From the NCBI GenBank assembly GCA_036346275.1, contig CM070730.1:2852309-2916308 (forward strand): a stretch of DNA of 64,000 nucleotides. The letters are read 5' to 3'. Each line of letters opens with the position of its first letter. The stretch's first letter is position 1. The notes beneath the pieces were generated by a model. It ran no database searches. It was not told the DNA's origin and saw nothing but the letters and a program-made list of their open reading frames with translations. The position numbers and the translations under genes are program-made. Positions 35,207-46,974 of the stretch are shown here, piece by piece. This DNA comes from Otatea glauca (lineage: Eukaryota; Streptophyta; Magnoliopsida; Poales; Poaceae).

Positions 35207-37899
35207 ATGGCCGCAAGAAGAGCACTGCGCGTAAGCAACGACCCCATATATCTCTCTGTCTCTTCACAGCTTGGTGCTTTGGGATTTCGCTTGGTGCGAA
35301 TCAAGAAGGGAAATTTGATTTGCAGGCGGCCGTGACGGTGTGGGCGGTGGCGGTGGCGCTGTGCGCCGGCGGCATTGGCGCGTCGCCGGCGGGGTGCCGG
35401 AAGCACGTGGCGAAGATCACGGAGTACGGGGCTGTGGGGGACGGGCAGACGTCCAACACGGCGGCGTTCGCCAAGGCGGTGGCGGACCTGTCCAAGCGCG
35501 CGGGCGACGGCGGCGTGGCGCTGGTGGTGCCGGGGGGCAAGTGGCTGACGGGCCCCTTCAACCTCACCAGCCACTTCACCCTCTTCCTCGACCACGGCGC
35601 CGAGATCCTCGCGTCCCAGGTGAGCCATTAGCAATTTTTTTACTCCCTTCTTTAAGTCCGGTGTTTCGCCATGTATTTAGTCGGGAAACAACCGAAGTCT
35701 CAGGGCAGATTAGCCTTCTAATCGTGCGTAATTGGTATGACACGTGGGACCGGCAGTCACATGCCTTCACGACGAGACGGGACAGCACCGAGCCGGGGTA
35801 AAGTTGGGTTAGAGGATCCACTTTCTCTGTTTGTTAATCAACCTGATCGGCGCCCACCAGAAATAGAAGAAATAATATCAATGTGGCTCTTAACTATATG
35901 CCAAGGACATCACTCGCCAGTCGCGGCTATGTCCTTGCTGTTGGTCGCCTTTATTATACTCTGTCCTTCCTTTTTTTCCCTAATGGTATTTTAGAACAGG
36001 TGCGGTTAATATTCTAATGCTTTGATCGTTAACATAAACTAAAGTAGTTAGATTTGTTTTGTAGCAATGTTATCACTAGATCCGTCGTCATCAGAAATAC
36101 TTTGTATAATTGTGTTGTTGGAATTTTTACTAATATATAATTAGAAAATTAATGGTTAAATGTGTGTATTGAAAACCGTGTCGCTGTTTAAAATGACAAA
36201 TAAAAAAAAACGAATGTAGTAATTTGTAAGGACGAGTTGGTGGCTACGGAATACTCGTACAGCTTTTGATCAAATAATTGGTTAGTATGGACCATTGGAT
36301 TAGAAGGTCAAGCAAACTTGATGTGATCTATCTCAATGGCTTACCGAGTCATACTGGTGGTAGCAAGAGAGAAGAATACGAGGAAAACTCTGCTATACTA
36401 TTTCCTTTTTTTGGGGGGGTTTCCACTTCCACGCTTTGAATGGTCAGTATATAAGTTCTGGACGTGCTATTGGTATCTGTATTTGTTCATTCTTTTCAAT
36501 TTGTCGGTGTAAGCGGCTCCTAGTCCTTGTACGGCTGCATTTGCCTGGTGACCTGAATTGTCAGTCTAAGCTTAACATCTTGTTCTTCAGGACTTGAAAG
36601 ATTGGCCTCTCGTAGCACCCCTGCCGTCTTACGGAAGAGGAAGGGACGAGCCTGGCCCAAGATACAGCAATTTCATTGCTGGATCAAATCTCACAGATGT
36701 CATCATCACTGGTACATGCTTGCCATCTCAAGATTGCTACTGTATCATGTAGTAGCTGCAGAAATCTGACACGGAGCGACATTTCAGGTAAAAATGGGAC
36801 TATCAACGGCCAGGGCCAAGTCTGGTGGGACAAGTACCACGCCAAGGAACTCACATACACTCGCGGCTACCTGCTCGAGCTCCTCTACTCTGACAACATC
36901 ATCATCTCCAATGTCACCTTCGTCGACTCGCCGTCGTGGAATCTCCACCCTACCTACTGCACGTAAGGCTCTGAACTCACACCCAAAATCAAGCTCTAAC
37001 CCGTTAGTTCGAGCATGAATCTATGATGATAACTCACATTTGTGCTTTTGTACAGCAACGTGACCATCAGTGGCGTCACGATTCTTGCGCCGGTCCATTC
37101 GCCTAACACCGACGGAATCGACCCAGGTAGATCAGTCACAGTTAGTATTCAGTAGTGTTCCACTTAGAGAAGCACGCATGTCTTCTGAATGCAGTGAACT
37201 CTTGTTGCCTGTGCAGATTCTTCCTCTCATGTCAAGATCGAGGACTGCTACATCGTGTCCGGCGACGACTGCATCGCCGTGAAGAGCGGCTGGGACCAGT
37301 ACGGCATCAAGTTCAACATGCCGAGCCAGCACATCGTCATCAGGAGGCTCACCTGCATCTCCCCGACGAGCGCCATGATCGCGCTCGGCAGCGAGATGTC
37401 CGGCGGCATCCAGGACGTGCGCGCCGAGGACAACGTCGCCATCAACACGGAGTCGGCCGTCAGGATCAAGTCCGGCGTGGGGCGGGGCGGCTTCGTCAAG
37501 GACATCTTCGTGCGCGGGCTCAGCCTCCACACCATGAACTGGATCTTCTGGATGACGGGCAACTACGGCCAGCACCCCGACAACTCGTCGGACCCCAAGG
37601 CGCTGCCCGAGGTCACCGGCATCAACTACCGCGACGTGTACGCCCAGAACGTGACCATGGCCGGCAGGATGGAGGGCATCCCGAACGACCCCTACACCGG
37701 GATCTGCATATCCAACGTGACCGCTCAGCTCGCGCCGGACGCCAAGAAGCTGCAGTGGAACTGCACCAACGTCAAGGGCGTGACCTCCGACGTCTCGCCG
37801 AAGCCATGCCCGGAGCTTGGGGCGGAGGGCAAGCCGTGCGCCTTCCCGGAGGAAGAGCTCGTCATCGGCCCGCCAGAATTACCAAAGTGTAGCTATTGA
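35207..37899 (+). CDS. Polygalacturonase-like glycoside hydrolase family 28
   Basis: Six exons (35207-35230, 35326-35619, 36591-36711, 36788-36962, 37056-37126, 37217-37899), all GT-AG and phase-consistent, give 455 residues. A hydrophobic leader (VTVWAVAVALCAGGIGA) suggests secretion to the wall. Pectate-lyase-like beta-helix motifs follow: ITEYGAVGDG, SPNTDGID (residues 220-227), SGDDCIAVKSG with the Asp pair at 245-246, and RIK at 311-313. In typical exo/endo-polygalacturonases a GHG motif follows the Asp pair. Here that place reads TSAMIALGSEMSGG, as in a large plant clade annotated as probable polygalacturonases. Activity on homogalacturonan is therefore likely by family but not certain. 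Exon 1 is only 24 bp. Transcription converges on the L5 gene 0.7 kb downstream. Confidence 0.92.
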
Positions 37900-38597
37900 C
37901 ATACGGTAGTAGGTAATTGCCACTGGGAGTACATGCCCCTCTCCAGGGCTTATGAGATGCTAGGACCAAAGAGATTATGTTCGTATTAAGTATCGGTACA
38001 GTTAAGCAGTTGGAACATGATGTGAAATAAGATGCTCTTCTTACAGCCTTCCTACGAATCACCGATCCTTCGAAAGGTACAGTACCGGTATAGGATACTT
38101 AATAAGATACCCTGATCCTCTCCAATTCTAGATCGACAAGGATTGATAAAATTTAGCATAAAATTTTAATTAAAAAAGTCTCGATCCATACTCCGTGATC
38201 CTCCTTAGTACCTCTAATCCCTTAATACAAAGCCAAAACAAAGGAAAAACCTATTCTAGCCCATCAATCCTAGCCCTAAAATTCGATCTCTCCCTCGTTT
38301 GTTGGCCTATTTATATTTTTTTAGTTTTTAACATATGTATACACTCGTCGTATCGTCGAATTAATGTTTTTGAAAAATTCCGTATCTCCGTATCGATGTC
38401 GCGTATCGGTGATACATAGCAGCCTTCTACCGGGTGCTAATCCTATTAATTTTCACATTTAATTAGTTGCGGTTTTTGTTAGTCCTAGATAAACATTTGT
38501 GTTTCAGAAACTCTAAAAAATGAACCAAAGCAAAGCTTTTCCATTCGGTTTTCTGACAGTTGGTACAGCAGGAACAACCAACAAAATCATCAGACTT
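37900..38597. other. Convergent intergenic spacer between polygalacturonase and L5 genes
   Basis: The 3' ends of two converging genes meet here. AT-rich sequence, no additional gene. Confidence 0.5.
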
Positions 38598-39831
38598 CTA
38601 AACGAAACTTTGCAAAAAATAAAAAAGATCGCAATTAAGAAAGTGAGAAGCAAAGCTCATTCGTGCGGAAACACCGCTTGGTCTTTCAACGTCTTCCCCG
38701 CCCTTGCTCATGAAGTGGTGGCGCTTCAACCTCTTCTTCTGGATCAACACGCCAGATTTGATGTTCTCGGCGAACGGCATGCCGAGAAGGGTGAGCAACC
38801 TGAGGGCCTCGTTGTCCGTCTTTGCGGTGGTGACGATGCAGACGTCCATGCCGTTCTTCTTCCCGCCCACCTCGTACGGGATCTCCGGGAACACGCCCTG
38901 GTCGCGGAGGCCAATGCTGTAGTTGCCGTGCCCGTCGAAGCTGTTGGGGTTGACACCTAAAAAGTCCATGGTCCTAGGGAGCCCAAGGTTGATGAGCCTA
39001 TCCAGGAAGTTGAACATTATCTACAAGCCAAGAAAAAATTAAGCTCATCAATCGAACAGGCTGATAATTCTTACTCATCACTACAGCTTATAGTTATATT
39101 CAAATGAAAGATTCCCAATTGCTATGCATTTCATATGCCAGTTTATCAGTCAGTGGATGCATTTCAATTTTCAAGGAGGTGAGGGCACGAGGGCTCACCC
39201 TGCCGCGGAGCGTGACGGCGATTCCGATGGTGTTGCCCTCGCGGATCTTGAAGCTGGCAACGGACTTCTTGGCCACGGTCTTGACGGGCCACTGGCCGGT
39301 GATCATGGCGATGTCCTTCATGGCGGCCTCCAGCCCCTTGGAGTTCCCTGCATCCGTCCCCAGCCCGCAATTCACCACAATCTTCTCGAGCTTGGGCACC
39401 TTAACAAATCGACCAACCACAAGCACACACCTCGCAAATCAATCCAGAAACCACGATCGAATCGGCCTAGTTACACAAGAAATGGTTGTGGCTGTCCGTT
39501 CTGTTGTGAGCAGAGCAAGGAGGGTGGAGCACCTGGTGGACATTGGTGTAGCCGAACTCCTCGGTGATGAGGGGGACGGCCTTCTGGTCGTAGACGGCCT
39601 TGAGGCGGTGGACCTTCTGTGCCTCGGAGGGGTCGACGAGGACGATGCCGGAGGGCGTGGTCGGCGGCGGCTTGGCCAGCGCCTCGGCCGGGGCGGAGGC
39701 GGAGGCGGCGACGCGGAGGACTCGGCGGGGGGGCGGGGAGCGGAGATGGAGACAGCGGGCGGGGGAGGAGGAGGAGGTGGCGACGGGGAAGGGGTAGGCG
39801 AGGAGGGCAAGGTCACAGCCGTGGCCGCCAT
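38598..39831 (-). CDS. RPL5: Plastid ribosomal protein uL5 (50S L5), frame broken in exon 1
   Basis: Three minus-strand exons, 39831-39533, 39399-39199 and 39020-38598, encode a plastid uL5 that binds 5S rRNA in the large subunit. Exon 1 holds a transit peptide and VHRLKAVYDQKAVPLITEE, exon 2 has KIVVNCGLG and KSVASFKIREGNTIGIAVTL, and exon 3 contains FLDRLINLGLPRTMDFLG and GGKKNGMDVCIVTTA. Exon 2 starts in phase 0, but exon 1 from the only plausible ATG is 299 bp, one base short of a multiple of three. The ATG frame (MAATAVTLPSSPTP) therefore does not connect to the conserved part, which opens about 13 codons in as FPVATSSSSPARC. One C missing from the CCCC run near 39792 would explain this. 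A C-terminal tail of about 50 residues follows the usual end of L5. Two GGCCCA motifs (39998-40013), typical of ribosomal-protein promoters, lie upstream. Confidence 0.85.
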
Positions 39832-40915
39832 CGGTGCGAGCGGGGAGACTGGGGAGAGTGGGAAGAAAGGGGGGCTTTATGCCATGGATGGATGACGAGA
39901 TAAGGCGAATTGGCTGTGGCTGGCTGCCGCTGTCTCCAGTGTCACTGCAACTGGGCCTTCTCGCCGTTTTCCTCTTAACGACGGATTGGACTTGTTGGCC
40001 CAGTTTAGGCCCATTAAATTGTCAAAGAAGGTTAAGGCCGTAGAATTCGAGTCCCGTCAGTAATATCTTTTCTGGCCCCTGTCTAGTGGGCCTCCGTCCA
40101 CATGCTGTATGTATATCCTTGCTACTCTCGGTACAAAAATGTAGGGCAGCTCGGACGTACTACTTCCCACCGTAAGCTCCTATTTATTATCTGATATCAT
40201 TTAAAGACGTAAATCTCAACCTTTCAATCTATATAAAAAAAACATAAAATAGACATTGTTACCGCAGTATAGAAAAAACACATGAGATATGGCTTAGATG
40301 AGACATCAACTGCGGTGACAAAGTGATGAGTTTGTGGCCCCTGTCTGTGCCATCTCTTATGCGCTGGCTTCTGTACAAGTGCGAACGAACTCGACAGCCA
40401 GCAGCATATTCAGGCAAATCAGAGCGAGACCCTATCCCGTTGACCAGCAGCAGGTACACTGGTTAGACAGTTCCTGCTACGCCCAGCATTAACAATGGGA
40501 AGAGTATCACGAGGAGGATCCTCGCCACATGGATATGAAGCATGTAATGTAACAGCAGCATGCGGTCTCTTCAAGCGACAACCAACCACCAATGCCTGAT
40601 TTGAAAGGTCCCAACTCCCAAAGCTATGTGAGGGGGCCTTGTTCTACTAAGGACCAACAATATCACCGACCATTGGTCCGTGGAGGACTCTACTTTTGCC
40701 GATTCAGAGTCGACACAACTGACAAAATATCTCCGTCGTTGGTTACCAACATGACTGATAACCATATTACCTGCCATGAACCCCGGAAGCCCCTTGTGAC
40801 CTTGTCAGGGTATCATGGGATCTATATTAAACATTTTTAATGCACTTGTATACTACCGGTACGGTGAATATCTATACAACATACCGCTCGAGTAAAGCTT
40901 ATTTACTTGTGTTTG
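39832..40915. other. Promoter side of L5 and intergenic spacer
   Basis: The first 200 bp are the L5 promoter side on the minus strand. Beyond that no gene is supported. Short frames at 40571-40840 are unrecognised. Confidence 0.4.
39998..40013 (-). promoter_or_regulatory. Paired GGCCCA (site II-like) elements upstream of L5
   Basis: GGCCCA occurs twice within 16 bp (GGCCCAGTTTAGGCCCA), about 170 bp upstream of the L5 start. TGGGCY elements of this kind are common in promoters of plant ribosomal-protein and plastid-ribosome genes. Confidence 0.5.
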
Positions 40916-41608
40916 CGCTAAAATTTGGCAACACATGGTTTATTTGTCAAGTTAAAGGATAAGATAGATATTTTTGTCTGATATCCGTTAAAAAGGAAAA
41001 GATCAGATTATAGTCGATGTTGATTCAAAGATGGAATTTTATCTGTCCAAACGTTGATACGGATCATGGTTGGCAATGCATTAGAGAAGGATACGATCGG
41101 GCGATGCACTATAAAAAAGGATCAAGAGCGAGCAGAAAAAACAATCCAAACAATCAAACAATTCGCATCTACTTTTATTTACTCTTTCCTATCAACTAAG
41201 AGTAGTTTTGTAATTTAGATCTCCTGTAATTCGTTGTTGATCAATAAAGTTGCGCATCGTCGATTGTTGATCTTCTCCGATTACACCAATCAAATTTGAT
41301 TTTTTTCCGATCTTGTTGTGTATCGTCTTTTTCGAAAAAAAATCTACCTTTACCAACTATCTAATCAACCCTAACATGTTGTTTAGACTTATCGTTACCT
41401 TTGATTTAATCGGCTTTGTGTAGTTGTTTAGATCATTACCGATTATCATATTAGATCGGCTTTGAGTGTATTTTTCAATCTATCTTGCCGATTGCAGGAT
41501 CAAATCGGTTAGCACGTCACGAACCAACTTGAACCCGATCTAATATGACAACCGGCGTTCTCGTGTGTTTGAGCCGATCAATCCTTACTAATATTTATCG
41601 TCGCCAAC
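40916..41608 (+). mobile_element. LTR-like fragment, probably Gypsy type
   Basis: The stretch shows an LTR-like order: a TATA motif (CTATAAAAAAGG, about 41110), a leader rich in CAATCCAAACAATC, a polyadenylation-like CAATAAAG (about 41243), and then repeats of CCGATT/AATCGG. It resembles the U3-R-U5 of grass Gypsy elements, but I could not fix the ends, and no primer-binding site or pol follows. Confidence 0.4.
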
Positions 41609-41886
41609 AACTTGTCTACTCAGAATCATAACTTGTCTACTCAGAGTACCTGTTTGGCAGAGCTCCAGATTCCAACTCTACCTCAGATCTGGAGCTTGTA
41701 GGCTAAAATAAAGTGAATTAAGTTTATATTTTAGTCTAAAATTTAACAAAATGGCCCACCTAAACAATCTTAATGTATCTTATTGCACTAACTCTACGAC
41801 TGGGAAAGGCAAGGAGGAGGGAAATATGCCGATGTGGTCCAACAGTCAATGGCACAGATTTTCAGTACGCCGGACGTTATTCGTGG

Positions 41887-42503
41887 TTAGGGTTAAAAAT
41901 GGAAACCAAAGTCTTCGTTCTAGAAACAGAAACGAAAATGTCGATACAGAAATAGAAACGAATTTCTTTTTTTGCCGAAAACGGAAATGTGAGAGCCAAT
42001 GAAATCGAAAATTCTGTTTTCTAATTTAAATAAATACCAGAAATATATATTGCTTTACAGAAAATATCAAATAGAGTTAAACAATTCTACAAAAATTCTC
42101 AAAAAATATTTTATAACTTTTTAAACTTAGGAAAATTATTTCTAGCAAGATTTTGGTTTTGTTTTTCTCAAATAAATTATTTATTTAATTCTGAAAATAG
42201 CAAAAAAACATTAATTAAATGCTAAAATTAATAAAAAATCATAAAATCCGAATTAAATGCTCAATTAAAGAATTTACAAATTTTTAGGGTGTTACAACTG
42301 GGAACATACTCGGATGGAATTTTTCGCTTTCATTTCTATATCCGCTTCGTTCTATTTTGTATCGTTTTGCGTCACTATCCGTTTCCGTATTTATTTCTAG
42401 GATGTCCGATTTCGTTTCTGTTACCCATAAAAAAATATGGAAACGAAAATGAACAACTATTTACCGACCATTTCCATTTCGTTTTCATCTTAATCCATGG
42501 TTA
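41887..42503. mobile_element. Putative non-autonomous hAT-like element
   Basis: The left end GGTTAAAAATGGAAACCAAAG and the reversed right end GGATTAAGATGAAAACGAAATGG form an imperfect inverted repeat. Subterminal GAAACGAAAATG-type repeats occur on both sides. A very AT-rich core (42000-42290) may be a further insertion. No target duplication was identified. Confidence 0.4.
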
Positions 42504-43265
42504 CGTCCCGTGTTTTTTTTGTTTTCTTCTCAAATATTCAGGCATTTTCTCCCCTGTTTTCTTATCTTCTTTAGCACGATATGTTTTCGGGCATCTTTTG
42601 AAGGACCTAGCCCATCAATTTGTTATAACGCATTCCGTTCTTTTTAGTATCATTTTAGAATGTGTGTAGTTAATGTTTTAAAACTTTAACCATTAATATG
42701 CATAAATGCATTTCGATTTGTTACGTGGGAATGTTATGACTAGATTTGCCATCAAAAATACTTTCATATCATTGCATGCTTTATATTTTTTACTAAAATA
42801 ATTAGAATATTAATGGTTAAAATGTGTATCGGTAATCGTGTCATGTCCAAAATCAGTAAAAAAAGAAAAGAGATAATAGTATTTAATTTTACTTTTTTAT
42901 GTGCAAGCTAGCAATGAAAGATTTATGGCCTATGTATACCTACAAAACATAAGGTTTTTTTATACATCTCACTGTCAGCAGCACGATACAATCAACTACT
43001 CAATAATAAATACAGAATACTACTATCATATTAGTGCTAGTACTAGTTAGCATCAAGTATCAACCCCAGCACAGCATTTCTAAAACCAGTGTGCTCCACT
43101 GTCCAAATCATGCACCTCGCAAGAATCACGAGCTCCCACCCCTAATTAAATTTTCCTCTTCTATTAAGAGAACACACAGTGATACTATAAGGCTACATGT
43201 ACCCAAAAAAAAAATCTTTTCTGAGATCACAAAATAGAACAAATATATATATATGCCAGTAGCTC
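42504..43265. other. Intergenic, 3' flank of the hydroxylase gene
   Basis: AT-rich sequence. The part nearest 43265 is probably the hydroxylase 3' UTR. No other feature recognised. Confidence 0.4.
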
Positions 43266-45217
43266 TCATTGGATCGTATCTAAGGTCTGTTTCCTCTTAA
43301 TCCTCCTCTTGATCTCCTTCTCCAGCTCGTCAGTCCCACCCACCTCCTGCAGCTCCTGCCAACCACAAACCACGGAAAACAAACAAAATATCGAACAATT
43401 AAGTACAGTAGACACATGTATTAATGTATAGGGACATTTCAGAACAATTCCAATTTCAAAATCCTATCAAATATCAATAAATTTTAATATTGCATTTCCC
43501 AGTGTTACATCGTGCTTGTACTACTAGTAGTACTGCATCTACTCGACAGTTGGACATGTTCATGTTCTTTCTGGCTGCTGTTGGAGCAGGAGCAACCCAA
43601 CATATGCATGGCACACGAGGAAGCAAGCTAAAGCTATTACTAGAATGAATTATGAAACGCACTTGGCTGACTTTACCTTGGGACCAAGGAACAGCCCATA
43701 TGGCACGCCCTCGAACTTGTCCATGTGATGTATCTGCAGACATGAATGACAAGCACGGAGCACGGATCAGAAAATTCAGAACCAAACCTCGGCAAGCAAA
43801 ATCCGGAGATGAGATGTGTGGCTGGTTGGGCGACCGGACCTGATGGGCGGCAGCCACTCGCCGGAAGTAGGGCACATTCTCGATGGGCCCCACCGGGAAG
43901 CGCCGGTGAACCAGGCCGTCGTGGACGAACATGTACGCCATCCCGAACAGCGTAATCCCCAGCCCCTGTGGCACACGGACACGTGGAGGTCAAGGCGCGA
44001 CACGCCACCACTCAGATCCTTCTCCTACTTCTCCCTACGCGTAAAAATGTACTCCAAAATCCACATAGAATGAGCAGGAAGAAACGCAACTGCTAAAGTA
44101 AAAAATTCGCGACGGTCACGCCTTGCGTACGTTATTGTTAGGTGTGACCGTTGATGGATACCTACCACGCACTGGGTGTCCATGGCATGATCGCAATGCG
44201 ACAACAGAAACTGTTCGGTTTTGGTACAATCTACGCCGTAGGTTATGTACCAAGTCATGTTTTCATTTTGATGCTACCACGTTATACGCGCCTGGTCAGA
44301 TCCTAGATTCTGAAGGTTGGTAAGGTAGGCGAGGTGCCAAAGGGGGTGGGATTGAACCAACTATTAAAGTAGGGGAGACTACTCACGGCGCCGAAGCAGA
44401 GGCCGGAGACGAGGCCGCGATTGAAGAAGCCGTAGGCGAGGAGGGACATGGCGGGGACGGCGTTGATGATGGCGAAGACGTCGTTGAGCTCGAATGGCCC
44501 GTCGCGCGAGCGGTGGTGCGATTCGTGCATGTGCCACAGCGACGCGTGCCACAGCGCCCGGTGCGCCCACCGCGCCCAGAACTCCATCCCGACCTGCAAA
44601 CAAACGTAAACGAGTTACACGCGCACGCGGCACGGCTAACCGAACGAAATGCGCATCCACCTCATGACGCGCGCTACGTGTACGAATGAATCGTGTGCGT
44701 CGCGGATCCTACTTACCGCCGCGCCCACCGAAAGCGCGAAGGTGCCGAACATTTCTGTCACCGGAATCTCGCCTCCCTGATAAAGCAATAGGAACGAAAG
44801 AAGTTTACTAATTTAGTAGGAGAAGAATGGAATCGCCATGGATGCCCAATTGCGGCATGAGGCAGGCCAGTGCGATGGTGGTACCTCCATTTGCCAGGCG
44901 AAGCGGTAGTAGACGGCGGCGGCGGCCATGGACGTGATCCCGAGGCTGGACAACACCGCGGCCACCAGGTACGTCCGCCGCTCCGACTGCTTCCGAGCCG
45001 CGCGCTTCGCCATCGCCCTCCGCGCCGCCGCCTCGTCCGGCTCCTGGCCGCCGCTCGCCGCGGCGCCAGCCCCGCCGTCCGACGCCACGCGCATGGGCAC
45101 AGCGCGGCGCAACGAGAGCGGCGCGAACACCAGTCGCGTGGCTGGCGCGGACGGCGCGCTGCGGCTGCGGGAGGCGGCGAGGGGGAATGGAGCGGCCACC
45201 AGCCTCGCGACGGCCAT
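43266..45217 (-). CDS. BCH: Beta-carotene hydroxylase, non-haem di-iron, plastid
   Basis: Six minus-strand exons, 45217-44885, 44776-44717, 44593-44387, 43965-43840, 43733-43677 and 43355-43266, join in frame to 290 residues. The enzyme hydroxylates beta-ionone rings, converting beta-carotene through beta-cryptoxanthin to zeaxanthin in plastid membranes. The first 50 residues look like a transit peptide. All four iron-binding His clusters are present: H142-RALW-H147, H154-ES-HH158, H215-DGLV-H220 and H241-QI-HH245. A first membrane span lies near residues 83-104. Intron positions fall between motifs, and every exon is a multiple of three, so phases are all zero. I started at MAVARL (45217), the first ATG in frame. 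It is one of several grass paralogues, and which one cannot be settled here. Confidence 0.95.
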
Positions 45218-45436
45218 GATGGCTTGCAAATCACTAGTGGACTGGGAGATGGAAGGTTTTTGGGTTTAGAAGGCGATGGCCCTCGCTTCTGGGTGCTGGT
45301 TGGGGCTGCAACTTACGAGTGTTTGTGTGTGGTCCGCTTCGGGGAACGAGCGAGCGGCGTGGAAGGCAAGTGGGTCGGGGTCGTCGTCGTCAAGTTGAAA
45401 TGCGTGAGGAGCGCCGGCCGGAGCCGGAGGGGGCGG

Positions 45437-45453
45437 TTTTTATAATTTATACC
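45437..45453 (-). promoter_or_regulatory. Putative TATA box of the hydroxylase gene
   Basis: On the minus strand the sequence GGTATAAATTATAAAAAC lies about 220 bp upstream of the start codon, embedded in GC-rich sequence. Confidence 0.5.
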
Positions 45454-46380
45454 GTAGCAAGGAGAGAGAAGTCGCATGGAATGAAGCGAAACGGGAGGGG
45501 AGGACGAGGACGAGTCCACGCCACGCGATGCGAGCTGACTCATCTCTCCTGCGCTGCGCGCCACCTCCACAAATGTATGCGTATTTTAGGAAAGGAATAA
45601 CGGCAAGCATCTCGCCCTTTCTTAGTGTAATACTCTCTGTAATGTCACTGCATCATTCCGAGGAGGGAAGCTTTATTCGTTTCGTAAATTACCAATTGCC
45701 AGGCTATATTGAACGAATGAATGTACCGGTGCTAGATGTGTCCCTGTTACGATCTGCATGCGATGGTTCCATGTCGGTGTCAGGCAGTCAGGCTCGGCCG
45801 CCCGGAGAGGGCCATTGGAGAGCTGCGTTTCCTGAGGCGAGGGCCATCTGGTAGCAGGTGCAGGCAGCCTAGCTACCTACCGCGGCGGCAGGGCAGTGGA
45901 AAAGGACAGGGCGAGCACATGGCGGGCGCGCCTCACCACGTGGCGGCAACGGGGAGGTTGTCCCCGCGCGCACGACGGCATGCGCGCGCGTACCCGCGGA
46001 AGCGGATATGCTGTGCTGCCCCCCCCGCCCCGCTCGCGTAGCGTTTTGCGCCGATGTGCTGACCATATCCGGCGGCCGTTTCTCATCTTTACGTGCGTTC
46101 TTCCTCTGTAACACCGAGTCACCAACCTTCCGGTCCTTCCCAGGTGAAACTTCACGTAGCGCAGTTTCTCTGACGTGTGAATGTTTTCTATACGAGAATT
46201 TTTAAAATGTATTATATTGTTAGTATATAGTAAGTAGTAAAAATTAGATATAACTATTGATTTGTTAAAGTTTTTTTATCGAAAAAGTACAAATAAATAC
46301 TAACTAATCTGATCAATTAGATCGAAAAGAATCCAAAATTCCTATTAAATTAAATATTTAGTATATCGTAAAAGAGCTTT
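45454..46380. other. Intergenic, upstream of the hydroxylase gene
   Basis: A GC-rich island (45840-46050, with runs of GCGCGC) is open in several frames but has no recognisable domain. It may be distal promoter. AT-rich sequence follows. Confidence 0.4.
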
Positions 46381-46389
46381 TCTGTGCAT

Positions 46390-46480
46390 CCTGGTTCAAG
46401 CCACTAAATTATAAGCATTAGCTTAGTGGGAGGGACCGAGAGTGCTCCTTCCTTGACCTGGGTTCGATCCTCCTTAGATC
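46390..46480 (+). repeat. SINE-like tRNA-derived sequence
   Basis: TAGCTTAGTGGG (46419-46430) matches a Pol III box A, and GGTTCGATCC (46461-46470) matches box B, with normal internal spacing. The rest cannot fold into a tRNA cloverleaf, so a decayed SINE or tRNA-derived repeat is more likely than a tRNA gene. It ends at the edge of the LTR at 46485. Confidence 0.4.
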
Positions 46481-46484
46481 GAAC

Positions 46485-46876
46485 TGTTACAAAACACACG
46501 TCAAAAATATAAGATAAAAAAGGAACGACAGATATAGATTTTACGTGAAAAACCCACAGACGCACGAAAGCAGATATCACTGTATGAGGAGATGTTCACA
46601 ATAAACTCTTGCTTTTCTTATGAATTACAAAGACATATTTATAGTAGTACATAATAGACTACGTATAGGAGTATATTTGAGATAAAGTAGAAAACGAATT
46701 CGTATCACCCTCAAACTCAACAATCTCTAACAAAACTTCTCTTGACTCAAAATCTATTATGATATTGTCTCCAGAAAACCCAAAAAATAGTGAATTTGTC
46801 TCTCATGGGTTTTCCTCTTTCGTGAGGTTTTTCACGTTAAAAACTTCGTTCTATTTTTACGTCTCTAACTTTAACA
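46485..46876 (+). mobile_element. Copia-type LTR with adjoining primer-binding site
   Basis: The 392-bp unit begins TGTTAC and ends TTTAACA, giving the TGTTA...TAACA termini common in Copia LTRs. Two bases later comes TGGTATCAGAAC (46879-46890), close to the initiator-Met primer-binding site TGGTATCAGAGC. A related copy lies inverted at 47521-48488. No gag or pol lies between, so any parent element is incomplete. Confidence 0.65.
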
Positions 46877-46974
46877 AGTGGTATCAGAACTTACGTTTCA
46901 AGATTGGAACCGTTCTCCAGAAAGAGACTATTCTGGGACAGTTATTGCACGATAACTGCGGCACGATGTAAAAC

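Noticed and set aside
39104..39903. Plus-strand frames of up to 263 codons opposite L5
   Set aside because: Antisense to L5 exons 1-2, Gly/Arg-rich by codon complement, with no recognisable domain.
44870..45445. A 191-codon plus-strand frame opposite hydroxylase exon 1
   Set aside because: Antisense shadow of the GC-rich transit-peptide exon.
46390..46480. A second tRNA gene
   Set aside because: Box A and box B are present, but acceptor and anticodon stems cannot be formed.
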